A stretch of DNA of 64,000 nucleotides from Amycolatopsis decaplanina DSM 44594 (GTDB lineage: Bacteria; Actinomycetota; Actinomycetes; Mycobacteriales; Pseudonocardiaceae): NCBI RefSeq assembly GCF_000342005.1, contig NZ_AOHO01000058.1, positions 186,001 to 250,000 on the forward strand, given 5' to 3'. Under the pieces are notes generated by a model. That model was not told the DNA's origin, did not search any database, and worked only from the letters and a program-made list of their open reading frames with translations. A program made the translations under genes and the position numbers. Below, one piece after another: positions 1 through 8,080 of the stretch (within the stretch, counting starts at the first letter, position 1; the number at the start of each line of letters is the position of its first letter).

Positions 1-74
1 CCCTCCCGCTGGAGTGCGCGGGAAAGCGGATCGGCGATGGCCGGGTCGTCCTCGGCGAGTAGCACCATGCTCAC
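1..74 (-). CDS. Response regulator, N-terminal fragment (runs off the left edge)
   Basis: Reading leftwards from a GTG at 74, the frame encodes VSMVLLAEDDPAIADPLSRA and then leaves the window. The first beta strand followed by the acidic pair E-D-D is the hallmark of a CheY-like receiver domain, where these acidic residues bind Mg2+ beside the phospho-accepting Asp. The style resembles OmpR/PhoB-family regulators, but the output domain lies outside the window, so the family is inferred. A TAGAGT hexamer ends 7 nt before the GTG, fitting a leaderless transcript; an internal ATG at 68 is the alternative start. It is divergent from hisN. Confidence 0.7.
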   Translation of the reverse strand, partial: MSMVLLAEDDPAIADPLSRALQRE

Positions 75-110
75 CTGGTCAACTCTACGACTGCCGGGCG
101 TGAAACCATC

Positions 111-896
111 GTGACCGTGCCTGGCTACGAGAATGATCTGGAACTCGCCACCCGGCTGGCCGACGCCGCCGACGCCATCACCACCGCCCGGTTCCGCGCG
201 CTCGACCTGGCCGTGGAACGCAAACCCGACCGGACACCGGTCACCGACGCGGACACCGCCGTCGAGGACGCCATCCGCGCGATCCTCGCCACGGACCGCC
301 CGGAAGACGCGGTGCTCGGCGAGGAGCGCGGCGGCACCGCCGCGACCGGCCGCGCCTGGGTGCTCGACCCGATCGACGGGACCAAGAACTTCCTGCGCGG
401 CGTCCCTGTCTGGGCGACACTGATCGCGCTGGTCGAAGACGGCACGCCCGTGGTCGGCATGATCAGCGCGCCGCTGCTCGGCCGCCGCTGGTGGGCGGCC
501 ACCGGTGACGGTGCCTGGATGAGCGACTCCGCCGGAGAACGCCGTATCTCGGTGTCGAAGGTGGCCTCGCTCGAAGACGCGTATCTGTCCACAACGGACC
601 TGAACTCGTGGGTGGAGTACCACTCACGCGAGAAGTACCTCGACCTCGTCAACGCGTGCTGGGAAAGCCGCGCTTTCGGCGATTTCTGGCACCACTGCCT
701 GGTCGCCGAGGGCGCGCTCGACGTCACCGCGGAATGCATCGTGAACCCGTGGGACGTCGCCGCGGCCCAGGTGCTGATCACCGAAGCCGGTGGCCGGTTC
801 AGCGACCTCGACGGCGAAGCGCGCTACGACAACGGCTCGGCGCTTTCGACGAACGGCCTGCTCCACGACGAGGCCTTGGCGATCCTGAAGCGCTGA
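111..896 (+). CDS. hisN: Histidinol-phosphatase, inositol monophosphatase family
   Basis: A 261-residue member of the Mg2+-dependent inositol monophosphatase superfamily. The metal-binding signatures are visible: GEERGG at residues 70-75, DPIDGTKNF at 86-94, and the distal PWDVAA near residue 212. Actinobacteria use this fold for the histidinol-phosphate phosphatase step of histidine synthesis, and the length and motif spelling fit HisN better than SuhB; substrate assignment is from family knowledge. The GTG start follows a short leader with no clear ribosome binding site. The gene is divergent from the regulator at the left edge and convergent with the toxin-immunity pair. Confidence 0.82.
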   Translation: MTVPGYENDLELATRLADAADAITTARFRALDLAVERKPDRTPVTDADTAVEDAIRAILATDRPEDAVLGEERGGTAATGRAWVLDPIDGTKNFLRGVPVWATLIALVEDGTPVVGMISAPLLGRRWWAATGDGAWMSDSAGERRISVSKVASLEDAYLSTTDLNSWVEYHSREKYLDLVNACWESRAFGDFWHHCLVAEGALDVTAECIVNPWDVAAAQVLITEAGGRFSDLDGEARYDNGSALSTNGLLHDEALAILKR

Positions 897-897
897 G

Positions 898-1173
898 TCA
901 CTGCGCGCCGGGCAGCAGGCCGACGGCGCCGCGCGCGACCTGCGACCAGGCGAGACGTCCGAAGAGGTAGTGGCAGGCGACCTGTTCGCTGGTGAACCGC
1001 GCCCAGTCGTACCGGTTGCCCTGCTCCCGCCAGAAGACCTCCCAGGCGGGCTCGGCTCCCTCTTCCTCCGTGCGCATGAGGCACCAGGCGTTGTCCACCT
1101 CCGCGCCGACCGAGACCACTTCGGGCGGCACGCCCAGCGCTGCCAGCCACCGCAAGATCGTCCCCGTGTTCAC
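898..1173 (-). CDS. Probable immunity protein for the adjacent TNT toxin
   Basis: A 91-residue acidic, tryptophan-rich protein with no signal peptide or membrane segment. It begins with a short helix-like stretch (TILRWLAALGVPPE), followed by a beta-rich part containing WCLMRTEE and WEVFWREQGNR. Its GTG start overlaps the toxin stop codon (GTGA), so the two are translationally coupled. Small proteins encoded directly downstream of TNT-domain proteins act as antitoxins (IFT in Mycobacterium tuberculosis), and the order and overall look fit that role. I infer immunity from context and general resemblance; I cannot align it here. Confidence 0.6.
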   Translation of the reverse strand: MNTGTILRWLAALGVPPEVVSVGAEVDNAWCLMRTEEEGAEPAWEVFWREQGNRYDWARFTSEQVACHYLFGRLAWSQVARGAVGLLPGAQ

Positions 1174-1970
1174 CGAACCTCCCCCGTGACGTCCGCCAGG
1201 AAGCCCAGCGTGACGAGTTCATCGGCGCCCAGCACCGTGCGAAAGCGCACTCCGCCGCCCGGCTGCCCGAACCATCCGGCGGTCACCGAGCGCCAGACCG
1301 GCAACGGCCGGACGACGCGGTAACGCCGGTAGGCACCGGCCTGGTCCGGCGGCAACGAGCGCATGGGGAACAGGGTCGCGTCCTCGGCGAACACCCGGCC
1401 GTGCTGATCCCCGAAGCGGTCGAGATGAGTACCTGCCTCGAGCATCGTCGGCGTCGCCGGGTCGGCACCGTCCGGCCACAGATAGTCCGTTCCGGTCACG
1501 AAGCGCTCTCTCCAGTCCTCTTCGGACATTTCGCCCCACGGATGGTGTCCTCTGGTCAACGCCTGCGGCGGAACGGCGGCCGGAGTCGTCGGCGAGCGCC
1601 GGAAACCGCTGCTGACATGGGACAACGCGTCCAGGTCGTCGAGCACGTCCGCCTCGGGGTGGTCCTGCGGGCCGGAACCGCCGTCGGGCAGCGGCAGCTG
1701 ACGCGCGGGTTTGCCCATCACGACCGGGAGGTGCCCGATCGGGAACATGTGCACGAGGAACAGCGCGATCACGCTCTCGCGTTCCGTCCGCAACGCCCCC
1801 ATGGGTGGCGGGGCGGCGGGCCTCGGCGGGAAAGGCACCCGCAAGGGCGCCACCGAGGACGGCCACGGCGAAGGCGCGTACGGAGCGCGCACCCCGTGTG
1901 GTGGTGTCGGAGCGTCGTACTCGGCAGGCAGCCGGATCGGGCCCGTTCCGGCCTCGCTCGGATCGGTCAC
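1170..1970 (-). CDS. TNT-domain protein, probable NAD+ glycohydrolase toxin
   Basis: A 266-residue protein whose last 100 residues match the TNT (tuberculosis necrotizing toxin) fold: GTHLDRFGDQHGRVFA, a central RRYRVVRPLPVW, and the signature GWFGQPGGGVRFRTVL, whose Gln (about residue 236) corresponds to the essential catalytic Gln of TNT. This family hydrolyses NAD+. The first 150 residues are proline-rich with no recognisable secretion signal, so the delivery route is unknown. The GTG start at 1970 has a good ribosome binding site (GGGAGGTGCG). The overlapping downstream gene probably encodes immunity. It could instead act inside the cell. Confidence 0.75.
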   Translation of the reverse strand: MTDPSEAGTGPIRLPAEYDAPTPPHGVRAPYAPSPWPSSVAPLRVPFPPRPAAPPPMGALRTERESVIALFLVHMFPIGHLPVVMGKPARQLPLPDGGSGPQDHPEADVLDDLDALSHVSSGFRRSPTTPAAVPPQALTRGHHPWGEMSEEDWRERFVTGTDYLWPDGADPATPTMLEAGTHLDRFGDQHGRVFAEDATLFPMRSLPPDQAGAYRRYRVVRPLPVWRSVTAGWFGQPGGGVRFRTVLGADELVTLGFLADVTGEVR

Positions 1971-2090
1971 CGCACCTCCCCCAAGGAATCGGTTCCCACC
2001 GATGAACGGGGGAGGCAGCGGACAGGACGCGCTACGACCTTAGCGCCGGACGGCGTTCTCGTCGGCGGATACCCGAAAGCGCGGCGAACC

Positions 2091-3023
2091 TCAGCCGGCG
2101 AGCGCGTTGACCACCCGGGACGGAGCCGGCCTGCCCAGCTTCCCGGCCATCCACTTGCTCGTCGCCACCAGCGCGTCGAGGTCGACGCCGGTTTCGACGC
2201 CGAGACCGTCGAGCATCCACACGAGATCCTCGGTCGCGAGGTTTCCGGTGGCCGACTCGGCGTACGGGCAGCCGCCGAGCCCACCGGCGGAGGAGTCCAC
2301 AGTGGACACGCCGCAGCGAAGGGCGGCCAGCGTGTTCGCGAGCGCCTGGCCGTAGGTGTCGTGGAAATGGACGGCCAGGGCGTCGACGTCGGAGAACTCC
2401 CCGATCAGCGCCTCGACCTGGCCCGCGGTGGCGACGCCGATGGTGTCCCCGAGCGAGAGCTGCGAGCAGCCCAGGTCCAGGAGCCGTTTACCCACTCCGG
2501 CGACCTGCGGGGCCGGGACGGCGCCCTCCCACGGGTCGCCGAAGCACATCGACACGTACCCGCGGACGTCGAGACCTTCGGCCCGCGCCCTCGTGACGAC
2601 CGGCTCGAACATCGCGAACTGGTCGTCCACCGTCGAGTTGAGGTTCTTCTTGGCGAAGGTCTCGGTGGCGCTGGCGAAGATCGCGATATGCGAAACCCCG
2701 GCCTCCAGCGCCCTGTCCAGCCCGCGCTCGTTCGGGACGAGCACCGGGTACCGGACGCCCTCGCGCTTGTCGAGCCCGGCCAGGAGCTGCTCGGCGTCGG
2801 CCAGCTGCGGCACCCATTTCGGGCTCACGAAACTGGTCGCCTCGAGCGTGGTCAGCCCGGAATCGGCGAGTTTGCCCAGGAATTCGAGTTTGACCTCGAC
2901 CGGGACGATCGACTTCTCGTTCTGGAGGCCGTCACGAGGCCCGACCTCCCAGATCGTCACCCGCTCCGGCAGCGCGGCGGCGGACGGGACGCGGTCGGGC
3001 AGCCCCAGCTCTCGCGTGCCCAT
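2091..3023 (-). CDS. Hydroxymethylglutaryl-CoA lyase
   Basis: A 310-residue TIM-barrel enzyme of the HMGL/DRE-TIM family that cleaves 3-hydroxy-3-methylglutaryl-CoA to acetoacetate and acetyl-CoA at the end of leucine degradation. Visible signatures are VGPRDGLQNE (Arg-Asp substrate/metal site), the conserved ATSFVSPKWVPQ, VHFHDTYGQA (metal-binding His pair), and the flexible-loop motif GGLGGCPYA carrying the catalytic Cys. The ATG at 3021-3023 overlaps the stop of the upstream PH-domain gene (TGATG), indicating translational coupling. A longer upstream frame exists but would cover the PH-domain gene and lacks homology. Confidence 0.9.
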   Translation of the reverse strand: MGTRELGLPDRVPSAAALPERVTIWEVGPRDGLQNEKSIVPVEVKLEFLGKLADSGLTTLEATSFVSPKWVPQLADAEQLLAGLDKREGVRYPVLVPNERGLDRALEAGVSHIAIFASATETFAKKNLNSTVDDQFAMFEPVVTRARAEGLDVRGYVSMCFGDPWEGAVPAPQVAGVGKRLLDLGCSQLSLGDTIGVATAGQVEALIGEFSDVDALAVHFHDTYGQALANTLAALRCGVSTVDSSAGGLGGCPYAESATGNLATEDLVWMLDGLGVETGVDLDALVATSKWMAGKLGRPAPSRVVNALAG

Positions 3024-3607
3024 CAGCGGCGCCGGTTTCCACGCGGCGGGTGTCCTTGCGGCGGCAGCGGTTCGGTCTGCTGCGGCGCACCAGCGGCGGG
3101 CGGCGCGTAGTCGTCGTACGGGTTGTCGTTGACTTCGCGGTAGATGACCGTGTGCACGCGCTCGACCTTGGGGATGTCGTCGAACTTCAGCGGTTCGTCC
3201 GAAGCGGACTCGATCACCAGCGTGCCGCAGCCGAACACGCGGTCCAGCAGCCCGTGCTCGAACTGGACGCTGTTGATCCGCGACATCGGGATGTCGATCC
3301 CGGTCCGCTTGAGCACACCCTCGCGGGCGATCAGCCTGTCCGTGGTGACGATGAAGTGCGTCGTGCGCCAGCGGACGAACGGCGCCAGGAAGAGCCACAC
3401 GACGAGACCGAGCCCGACCGCGGCGATCGCGATCTCGGAGATCAGGTCCCACGGGGCCGTCGCGTCCTTCGCGATGACGGCCAGCCAAATCCCCACGCCG
3501 AGCGTGACGATCAGCGCGAGGAACGGGAAGATCAGCATCTTGAAATGCGGGTGACTGTGCACCACGACGTGCTCGTTCTCGCTGAGCAAATCGTCCGGAT
3601 AGGCCAC
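3023..3607 (-). CDS. PH-domain (bacterial PH / DUF304) membrane protein
   Basis: A 194-residue membrane protein starting at GTG 3607 (VAYPDDLLSENEH), preceded by GGGAG at 8 nt spacing; a longer frame upstream has no such signal. Two hydrophobic segments (about residues 22-44 and 55-75) precede a cytoplasmic bacterial pleckstrin-homology domain, recognisable by HFIVTTDRLIAREGVL, the Arg-Ile-Asn segment and VIESAS. The tail is proline/glycine-rich and ends in basic residues. In mycobacteria the homologue (Rv3278c) also sits beside birA. Function is unknown; the PH domain suggests a membrane-associated scaffold. It is coupled to the HMG-CoA lyase gene. Confidence 0.8.
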   Translation of the reverse strand: MAYPDDLLSENEHVVVHSHPHFKMLIFPFLALIVTLGVGIWLAVIAKDATAPWDLISEIAIAAVGLGLVVWLFLAPFVRWRTTHFIVTTDRLIAREGVLKRTGIDIPMSRINSVQFEHGLLDRVFGCGTLVIESASDEPLKFDDIPKVERVHTVIYREVNDNPYDDYAPPAAGAPQQTEPLPPQGHPPRGNRRR

Positions 3608-3704
3608 GACGGACGCTCCCAAAGTGTGTTCGGCGCTGGTGAGCTCACCGTACCGGCGAACGGTCCCGGCGGAAGAGGAGACGCCGGAAATCGAGACGCA
3701 CGGA

Positions 3705-4529
3705 TCAGGCCTTGGCGGGCCGTACGTGGACGACGTCTCCGGCGAACACCGTGTACCGCTCACCACCGGGAACGTCGACCTGGAGCTGGCCGGCGGGATC
3801 GATGTCGGCGGCGCGACCGGTCAACGACGAGCCGTCGGGCAGCTGGACCTCGACATCCTGGCCCAGCGTGGCGCAGTAACGCCGGTAGTCCCCGAGCAGA
3901 CCGGCCTCGGCCAGCGACCCGCCGGCGAGCCGCCAGCGGCGTTCGAGTTCGTCGAACCCGGTGAGCAGCCGTGAGGCGATCTCGGCGCGATCGGTCTCGG
4001 TCGCCCCCTGCTCGGCCAGCGAGGTAGCGGCCAGGCCGCCGGGCCCGGCGGGGACGTTCTCGCCGAGCGGCAGCACGTTCAGGCCGATGCCGAGGATCAC
4101 GGTGGTCTCGTCGCCGGCGACGGCCTCCGCGAGGATGCCCGCGCATTTGGCGCGGTCCGGGCCGGCCAGGACGTCGTTCGGCCACTTGAGGACGGCGTCG
4201 ACACCCAGGCTCTCGGCGACCTCCCGGACCGCGAGGCCCGCGACCACGGAAAGTGAACCCAAATTGGCGAACGGCACGCCGCCCGGACGCAGCAGCACAC
4301 TGACGTAGAGGCCCGATCCCTTCGGCGAGGACCAGTGCCGCGCGCGGCGGCCGACACCGGCCGTCTGCTCTTCGGCGATCAGCACTGTGCGGTCCTCGGC
4401 CCCCTTCGCGGCGGCTTCCCGCAGGTCAGCGTTGGTGGAACCGGTACTCGCCACGACCTGGATCGTGGCGTACCGGCCGGACAGCGCGGCGCTCAGACGC
4501 CCGGCGTCGAGCGCTCCCGTCTCACTCAT
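3705..4529 (-). CDS. birA: Biotin--[acetyl-CoA-carboxylase] ligase
   Basis: A 274-residue class I biotin-protein ligase without the DNA-binding HTH of E. coli BirA. It joins biotin to AMP and transfers it to the carrier lysine of carboxylase alpha chains such as the one encoded at 29.1 kb. Visible motifs: STGSTN near residue 28, the biotinyl-AMP loop GRRARHW at 60-66, KWPNDVL near 116, and ILGIGLNV. The C-terminal SH3-like cap ends VFAGDVVHVRP. The ATG at 4529 follows TATTCT with a 6-nt gap and no ribosome binding site, consistent with leaderless translation. Confidence 0.92.
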   Translation of the reverse strand: MSETGALDAGRLSAALSGRYATIQVVASTGSTNADLREAAAKGAEDRTVLIAEEQTAGVGRRARHWSSPKGSGLYVSVLLRPGGVPFANLGSLSVVAGLAVREVAESLGVDAVLKWPNDVLAGPDRAKCAGILAEAVAGDETTVILGIGLNVLPLGENVPAGPGGLAATSLAEQGATETDRAEIASRLLTGFDELERRWRLAGGSLAEAGLLGDYRRYCATLGQDVEVQLPDGSSLTGRAADIDPAGQLQVDVPGGERYTVFAGDVVHVRPAKA

Positions 4530-4609
4530 TCGTCCAGAATATGAGAGTCCCCCTAACGTGCAAGGCGTTCGCTCGTTACCCAGAGGTGGTCTCCAATAAC
4601 CTGGACGGC
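4530..4609. promoter_or_regulatory. Compact divergent promoter region birA / NlpC-P60
   Basis: The 80 bp between the two start codons carry opposite-facing -10-like hexamers: TATTCT on the minus strand (4541-4536) six bases before the birA ATG, and TAACCT on the plus strand (4597-4602) seven bases before the GTG of the cell-wall hydrolase gene. Neither gene has a Shine-Dalgarno sequence. I read this as two leaderless promoters. Confidence 0.5.
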
Positions 4610-5731
4610 GTGACCGAGCCCGAGTCCGCCCCGAGCGCGTCCTCTGCCAGCCGGAAGAAGTCGTGGGCGCACGGCGTGGCGATGCGAAGCCTGGTCGCCC
4701 TCCCGCTGGTCGCGGGACTCGCGACGGCGGGCTGGCTGCTCGCGGGCGGCAACGATCCCGCACCGGCCGATGGGCGCCAGCCGGTGCCCGTTCCCGCCGC
4801 GAAGCAGGATCCGGCCACCGTCGGCGGCGGCGCGGGTCCGTCGGTCCTCGAAGTCAGCGCACCGGTCAAGGCGCAGGAGACACCGAAGGGCGCCCGGCCG
4901 CTCGAAGAGTGGGCCGACAAGCTCGCCGGGCCGCTCGACATCCCGGCGAAGTCGCTCATCGGCTACGCGAACGGCGAACTGGCGCTGCGCGGCGAGCAGC
5001 CGAACTGCCACCTGTCCTGGGTCACGCTGGCCGGGATCGGCGCGGCGAGCTCGAACCACGGGCGTGGCGGCGAAAACCCGCTCGGCCTGTCGGCACAGCA
5101 GTGGAAGAAGCACGGCGCGTCGATCCCCGGCATCGCGAAACCCGCGCTCGCCGACCCCGATTCCGCCTCGGTCGCAGCCGGCCGCGCCCTGTGCGCTTCC
5201 GGAGCCGACCTCGGCGGCGGCAACGGCTGGTGGAAGGCCATCGCCGGCTACCAGGGCGGGAAGGGCAACGACGCCGAACTGTTCCGCCAGCGCGTCCTGG
5301 GCAACGCCCAGCTGTACGCGACCCTGTCCCTCGACCCGGCGCGATCCGCCAGCCCCGCCGTGAAGGCGACCCGGTTCGCCCTCGGCCAGCTGGGCCTCCC
5401 GTACGTGTGGGGCGGCAACGGCCCCGAGGCGGGCGCAGCGGGCTTCGACTGCTCCGGGCTGACCAAGGCGTCCTACGACGAAGCCGGAGTCGCGCTCCCA
5501 CGGACCGCGGACAGCCAGTTCCGGGCTCTGCCGCAGGTGCCCGGCGGTCAGGAACCGAAACTCGGCGACCTCGTCTTCTACGGGAACCCGGCGACGCGGA
5601 TCCACCACGTCGGGCTGTACCTCGGGAACGGCCTGATGATCAACGCGCCCACCGAGGGGCAGGCGATCCAGATCCACACGTATCACTCGAAGGGCGACGA
5701 CTACACGGGTGCCGGACGGCCCGCGGCCTGA
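4610..5731 (+). CDS. Membrane-anchored NlpC/P60 peptidoglycan hydrolase with degenerate lytic-transglycosylase-like domain
   Basis: A 373-residue protein from GTG 4610. A basic N-terminus and one hydrophobic segment (about residues 24-46) export or anchor it. The middle part (about 110-220) resembles the transglycosylase domain of actinobacterial cell-wall hydrolases, but where the family reads E-S-N-H-G this protein reads S-S-N-H-G (Ser147), so the catalytic acid appears lost. The C-terminal NlpC/P60 peptidase looks intact: FDCSGL with Cys281 and HHVGLYLG with His333. The expected reaction is cleavage of peptidoglycan stem peptides outside the cell. Divergent from birA. Confidence 0.85.
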   Translation: MTEPESAPSASSASRKKSWAHGVAMRSLVALPLVAGLATAGWLLAGGNDPAPADGRQPVPVPAAKQDPATVGGGAGPSVLEVSAPVKAQETPKGARPLEEWADKLAGPLDIPAKSLIGYANGELALRGEQPNCHLSWVTLAGIGAASSNHGRGGENPLGLSAQQWKKHGASIPGIAKPALADPDSASVAAGRALCASGADLGGGNGWWKAIAGYQGGKGNDAELFRQRVLGNAQLYATLSLDPARSASPAVKATRFALGQLGLPYVWGGNGPEAGAAGFDCSGLTKASYDEAGVALPRTADSQFRALPQVPGGQEPKLGDLVFYGNPATRIHHVGLYLGNGLMINAPTEGQAIQIHTYHSKGDDYTGAGRPAA

Positions 5732-5821
5732 GCCCTTGAGTGGCGTGGATGGTTCCAACGGACGGCTGTGACGCTCGAGCGTGGAGGATTCGGGACGTTC
5801 ACCGGCCCGACCAGTCGCTGC

Positions 5822-6361
5822 TCAGCTCTGGCGGGGCCAGCACAGCCGATGGACGGCGGGCATCGGCATGTCCCGGGAGAACGGCCAGTCGATTCCCGGC
5901 CTGAGTCCGGCCAGCAGGCGGGACACGAAGGTCCCATGACTGCCCACCAGCACGACACCGCCGGCGTGCTGCTCCGCGAGCCGATCGACGGCGGCCATCG
6001 CCCTTGCCGTCAGCCGGCGCAGGCTCTCGCCGCCCGGACGTGCGAAATCCGGATCGGCCCAGCTGCGCTCGTAGTGCACGGCGTAGTCCGGTGTCGGCTC
6101 CAGGCCCGAGTCCCACTCGCGCAACTCCCAGTGCGTCGTGACCTCGAGCCCGGCTCTCCTGGCCGCCGGCGCGACCGTCGCGACCGCTCGCCGGTACGGA
6201 CTCGACACGACCGCCGTCGGATTCATCGCGGCGAGCTCGCGCGCGAGCAGTTCCGCGGCCGCCACGCCCGCCGAGGTCAGCGGCCGCTCCGGGTCGTCGG
6301 GCTCCCCCGGCGAAGGCGGAACGGACTCGGCGTGCCGGACAAGGATGATGTCGCAGGTCAT
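5822..6361 (-). CDS. Histidine phosphatase family protein
   Basis: A 179-residue member of the phosphoglycerate-mutase-like superfamily. The catalytic motif LVRHAES lies at residues 7-13, the second-site Arg in VVSSPYRRAV, an acidic LREWDSG, and the distal catalytic His in VLVGSHGTFVS. It probably hydrolyses a small phosphorylated metabolite; the substrate cannot be read from sequence. The ATG at 6361 overlaps the stop of the upstream alpha/beta hydrolase gene (ATGA), so the two form an operon. It converges on the NlpC/P60 gene. Confidence 0.85.
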   Translation of the reverse strand: MTCDIILVRHAESVPPSPGEPDDPERPLTSAGVAAAELLARELAAMNPTAVVSSPYRRAVATVAPAARRAGLEVTTHWELREWDSGLEPTPDYAVHYERSWADPDFARPGGESLRRLTARAMAAVDRLAEQHAGGVVLVGSHGTFVSRLLAGLRPGIDWPFSRDMPMPAVHRLCWPRQS

Positions 6362-7188
6362 GAGCGATCGGACAACCACTCGAGCGCGGCTTCCCCCCGG
6401 CGGAGAACCGAGATGTGCCCGTCCTCGGGAAACGTGCGCGATTCGGCCGTGGCGCACTGCCGGGCCAGCCACTCGCCGTGCGCGAACGGCGCGATCCGGT
6501 CCTCGCCGCCGTGCAGGAGCAGGACCGGCGCCTTGACGTCGGACGGGTGAAAACCCCACAGCGCGACGTACGCGAGGTCGTCATCGATCAGCCCGTCGGG
6601 CCCGCCCTCGATCGCGGGACCGACGACCTCGAGGATCCACTTCCAGTCACCCGACAAGGCCGCGTGATCCGACGCGGTGAACATCTCGGCGTCGTATCCG
6701 GCCGATGCCTCGTACTCCTCCTTCGCTTCCCTTCCCGCCAAGGCGGCCGTCAGTGAGTCGACGCCCGCGGCGCCCATTCCGGCGAACCAGTCCAGCCCAT
6801 CGGCGTCGTACGGGGCCATACTCGCGACGCCGACCATCGCCGAAACCCGTTCCGGCAGCAGAGCCGCGCAGGCGAACGCGTGCGGTCCGCCCCCGGAATG
6901 CCCGAAGACGGCGAACCGCTCGATCCCCAGGGCATCGGCGATCTTCTCGACGTCCGACGCCACCGACGCGACATCCCTCCCGGGCCGCCGCGACGAACCG
7001 CCGTAACCGGGCCGGTCGTAGGAGACCCACCTCAGCCCGAGCCGCTCGGCGGCCGGGAACAGCGGGACCGGCGGGGCGCCGATGTTCGGGGTCCCGTGGT
7101 GCCAGAAGACCACCGGACCGGACCCGCCCGTGTCGTAGGTGTGCAGTGCGGTCCCGTCCGCCAGGTCCACGTCGGACTCGTTCACCAT
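6358..7188 (-). CDS. Alpha/beta fold hydrolase
   Basis: A 276-residue alpha/beta hydrolase. It has the oxyanion region WHHGTPN, the nucleophile elbow GHSGGGPHA (Ser), the late Asp in LLLHGGEDRIAP, and the catalytic His in FPEDGHISV, so the triad is complete. A lid of about 80 residues sits between strands 6 and 7. Substrate unknown. The ATG at 7188 is chosen because TACGCT lies exactly six bases upstream and because the residues before it lack family character. It overlaps the downstream phosphatase gene by four bases. Confidence 0.85.
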   Translation of the reverse strand: MVNESDVDLADGTALHTYDTGGSGPVVFWHHGTPNIGAPPVPLFPAAERLGLRWVSYDRPGYGGSSRRPGRDVASVASDVEKIADALGIERFAVFGHSGGGPHAFACAALLPERVSAMVGVASMAPYDADGLDWFAGMGAAGVDSLTAALAGREAKEEYEASAGYDAEMFTASDHAALSGDWKWILEVVGPAIEGGPDGLIDDDLAYVALWGFHPSDVKAPVLLLHGGEDRIAPFAHGEWLARQCATAESRTFPEDGHISVLRRGEAALEWLSDRS

Positions 7189-7246
7189 GGATCGAGCGTA
7201 CTGACGCGGACGACGAAAACCGGCGGCGTCGGGCACCCTGGACCTC

Positions 7247-7642
7247 ATGTCGCGCTATCACGAGATCAAGCACCGGGTGGCCACGACCTTCCAGCGTCAC
7301 GTCGGCAACCCGATCCTCGTCCGCCTGCCGAATCAGCCGATCCTGGAGACCACCGGCCGCAAGTCCGGGGTCCCCCGGCGGACGCCGATCGGTGGCCGCC
7401 GGGTGGGCCGCGAGTTCTGGATCGTCTCGGAGTTCGGCGAGAAGTCGCAGTACGTCCGCAACATCCAGGCCGATCCGCGGGTCCGGGTCCGGCTCAAGGG
7501 CCGGTGGCACACCGGCACGGCGCACCTGATTCCGGACGACGACCCCCGCGCCCGGCTGAAGGCCCTGCCCAGGTTCAACAGCGCCGCCGTGCGGGCGATC
7601 GGCACGAACCTCCTCACCATCCGGGTCGATCTCGACGACTGA
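7247..7642 (+). CDS. Nitroreductase / deazaflavin-dependent oxidoreductase family protein
   Basis: A 131-residue split-beta-barrel protein of the DDN family, which binds coenzyme F420 (or a flavin). The typical track is visible: N-terminal amphipathic helix (KHRVATTFQRHV), then LETTGRKSGVPRRTPI, FWIVSEFGEKSQYVRNI, and RVRLKGRWHTGTA. Proteins of this family reduce quinones, nitro compounds or related substrates with F420H2; the specific substrate is unknown. It is divergent from the alpha/beta hydrolase gene. Confidence 0.85.
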   Translation: MSRYHEIKHRVATTFQRHVGNPILVRLPNQPILETTGRKSGVPRRTPIGGRRVGREFWIVSEFGEKSQYVRNIQADPRVRVRLKGRWHTGTAHLIPDDDPRARLKALPRFNSAAVRAIGTNLLTIRVDLDD

Positions 7643-7646
7643 ACGT

Positions 7647-7667
7647 TTGCCTTGACGCCAAGGGCAA
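7647..7667 (+). promoter_or_regulatory. Inverted repeat upstream of merR-trx, probable MerR operator
   Basis: TTGCCTTG and CAAGGGCAA form an imperfect dyad around ACGC, overlapping a TTGACG element (7652-7657). A TACGCT hexamer at 7672-7677 ends seven bases before the MerR start codon. MerR regulators bind dyads between -35 and -10 elements and usually regulate their own operon. The TTGACG to TACGCT distance is only 14 bp, so the true -35 may differ. Confidence 0.5.
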
Positions 7668-7684
7668 GGTTTACGCTCGGAACC

Positions 7685-8080
7685 ATGCGGATCGGCGAAC
7701 TCGCCGCGCGTACCGGAACCACCACCCGCGCGCTGCGTTTCTATGAGTCACAAGGGCTTCTCGACGCACGGCGCGCGTCGAACGGCTACCGGGAGTACGA
7801 CGAGGACGACTACCGCCTGGTGAACGAGATCCTCACCCTGCAAGCGGTCGGGCTCAGTCTCGAAGACACCAGGCCGTTCGTCGAGTGTCTGCGCGCCGGG
7901 CACGAGACCGGCGACTCGTGCGCCGATTCGATCGAGGTCTACCAACGCAAACTCGCCGAGGTGGACGCCTGTCTGGCCAGGCTCAACGACGTCCGGGACA
8001 GCCTGCTGACCAAGCTCGCCGGCGCGCTGAAAACGCCACCGGGGCCGTGCGTCGTCGTGCCGCGAAACGAGGAGACCTGA
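7685..8080 (+). CDS. MerR family transcriptional regulator
   Basis: A 131-residue MerR protein. The winged HTH is clear from the start: MRIGELAARTGTTTRALRFY, then the wing GYREYDEDDYRL. A dimerisation coiled coil follows (residues about 85-115). The C-terminal part has two cysteines, in FVECLRAGH and GDSCADS, and a third in GPCVVV; these could sense metal or redox state, but this is inference. ATG 7685 is preferred over an upstream GTG/ATG because the HTH begins immediately and a -10-like TACGCT lies seven bases upstream. The stop is directly followed by the thioredoxin ATG. Confidence 0.88.
   Translation: MRIGELAARTGTTTRALRFYESQGLLDARRASNGYREYDEDDYRLVNEILTLQAVGLSLEDTRPFVECLRAGHETGDSCADSIEVYQRKLAEVDACLARLNDVRDSLLTKLAGALKTPPGPCVVVPRNEET

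Noticed and set aside
1401..3110. A 569-codon plus-strand open frame
   Set aside because: Arg/Gly-rich antisense of the toxin and HMG-CoA lyase genes, both of which have clear motifs.
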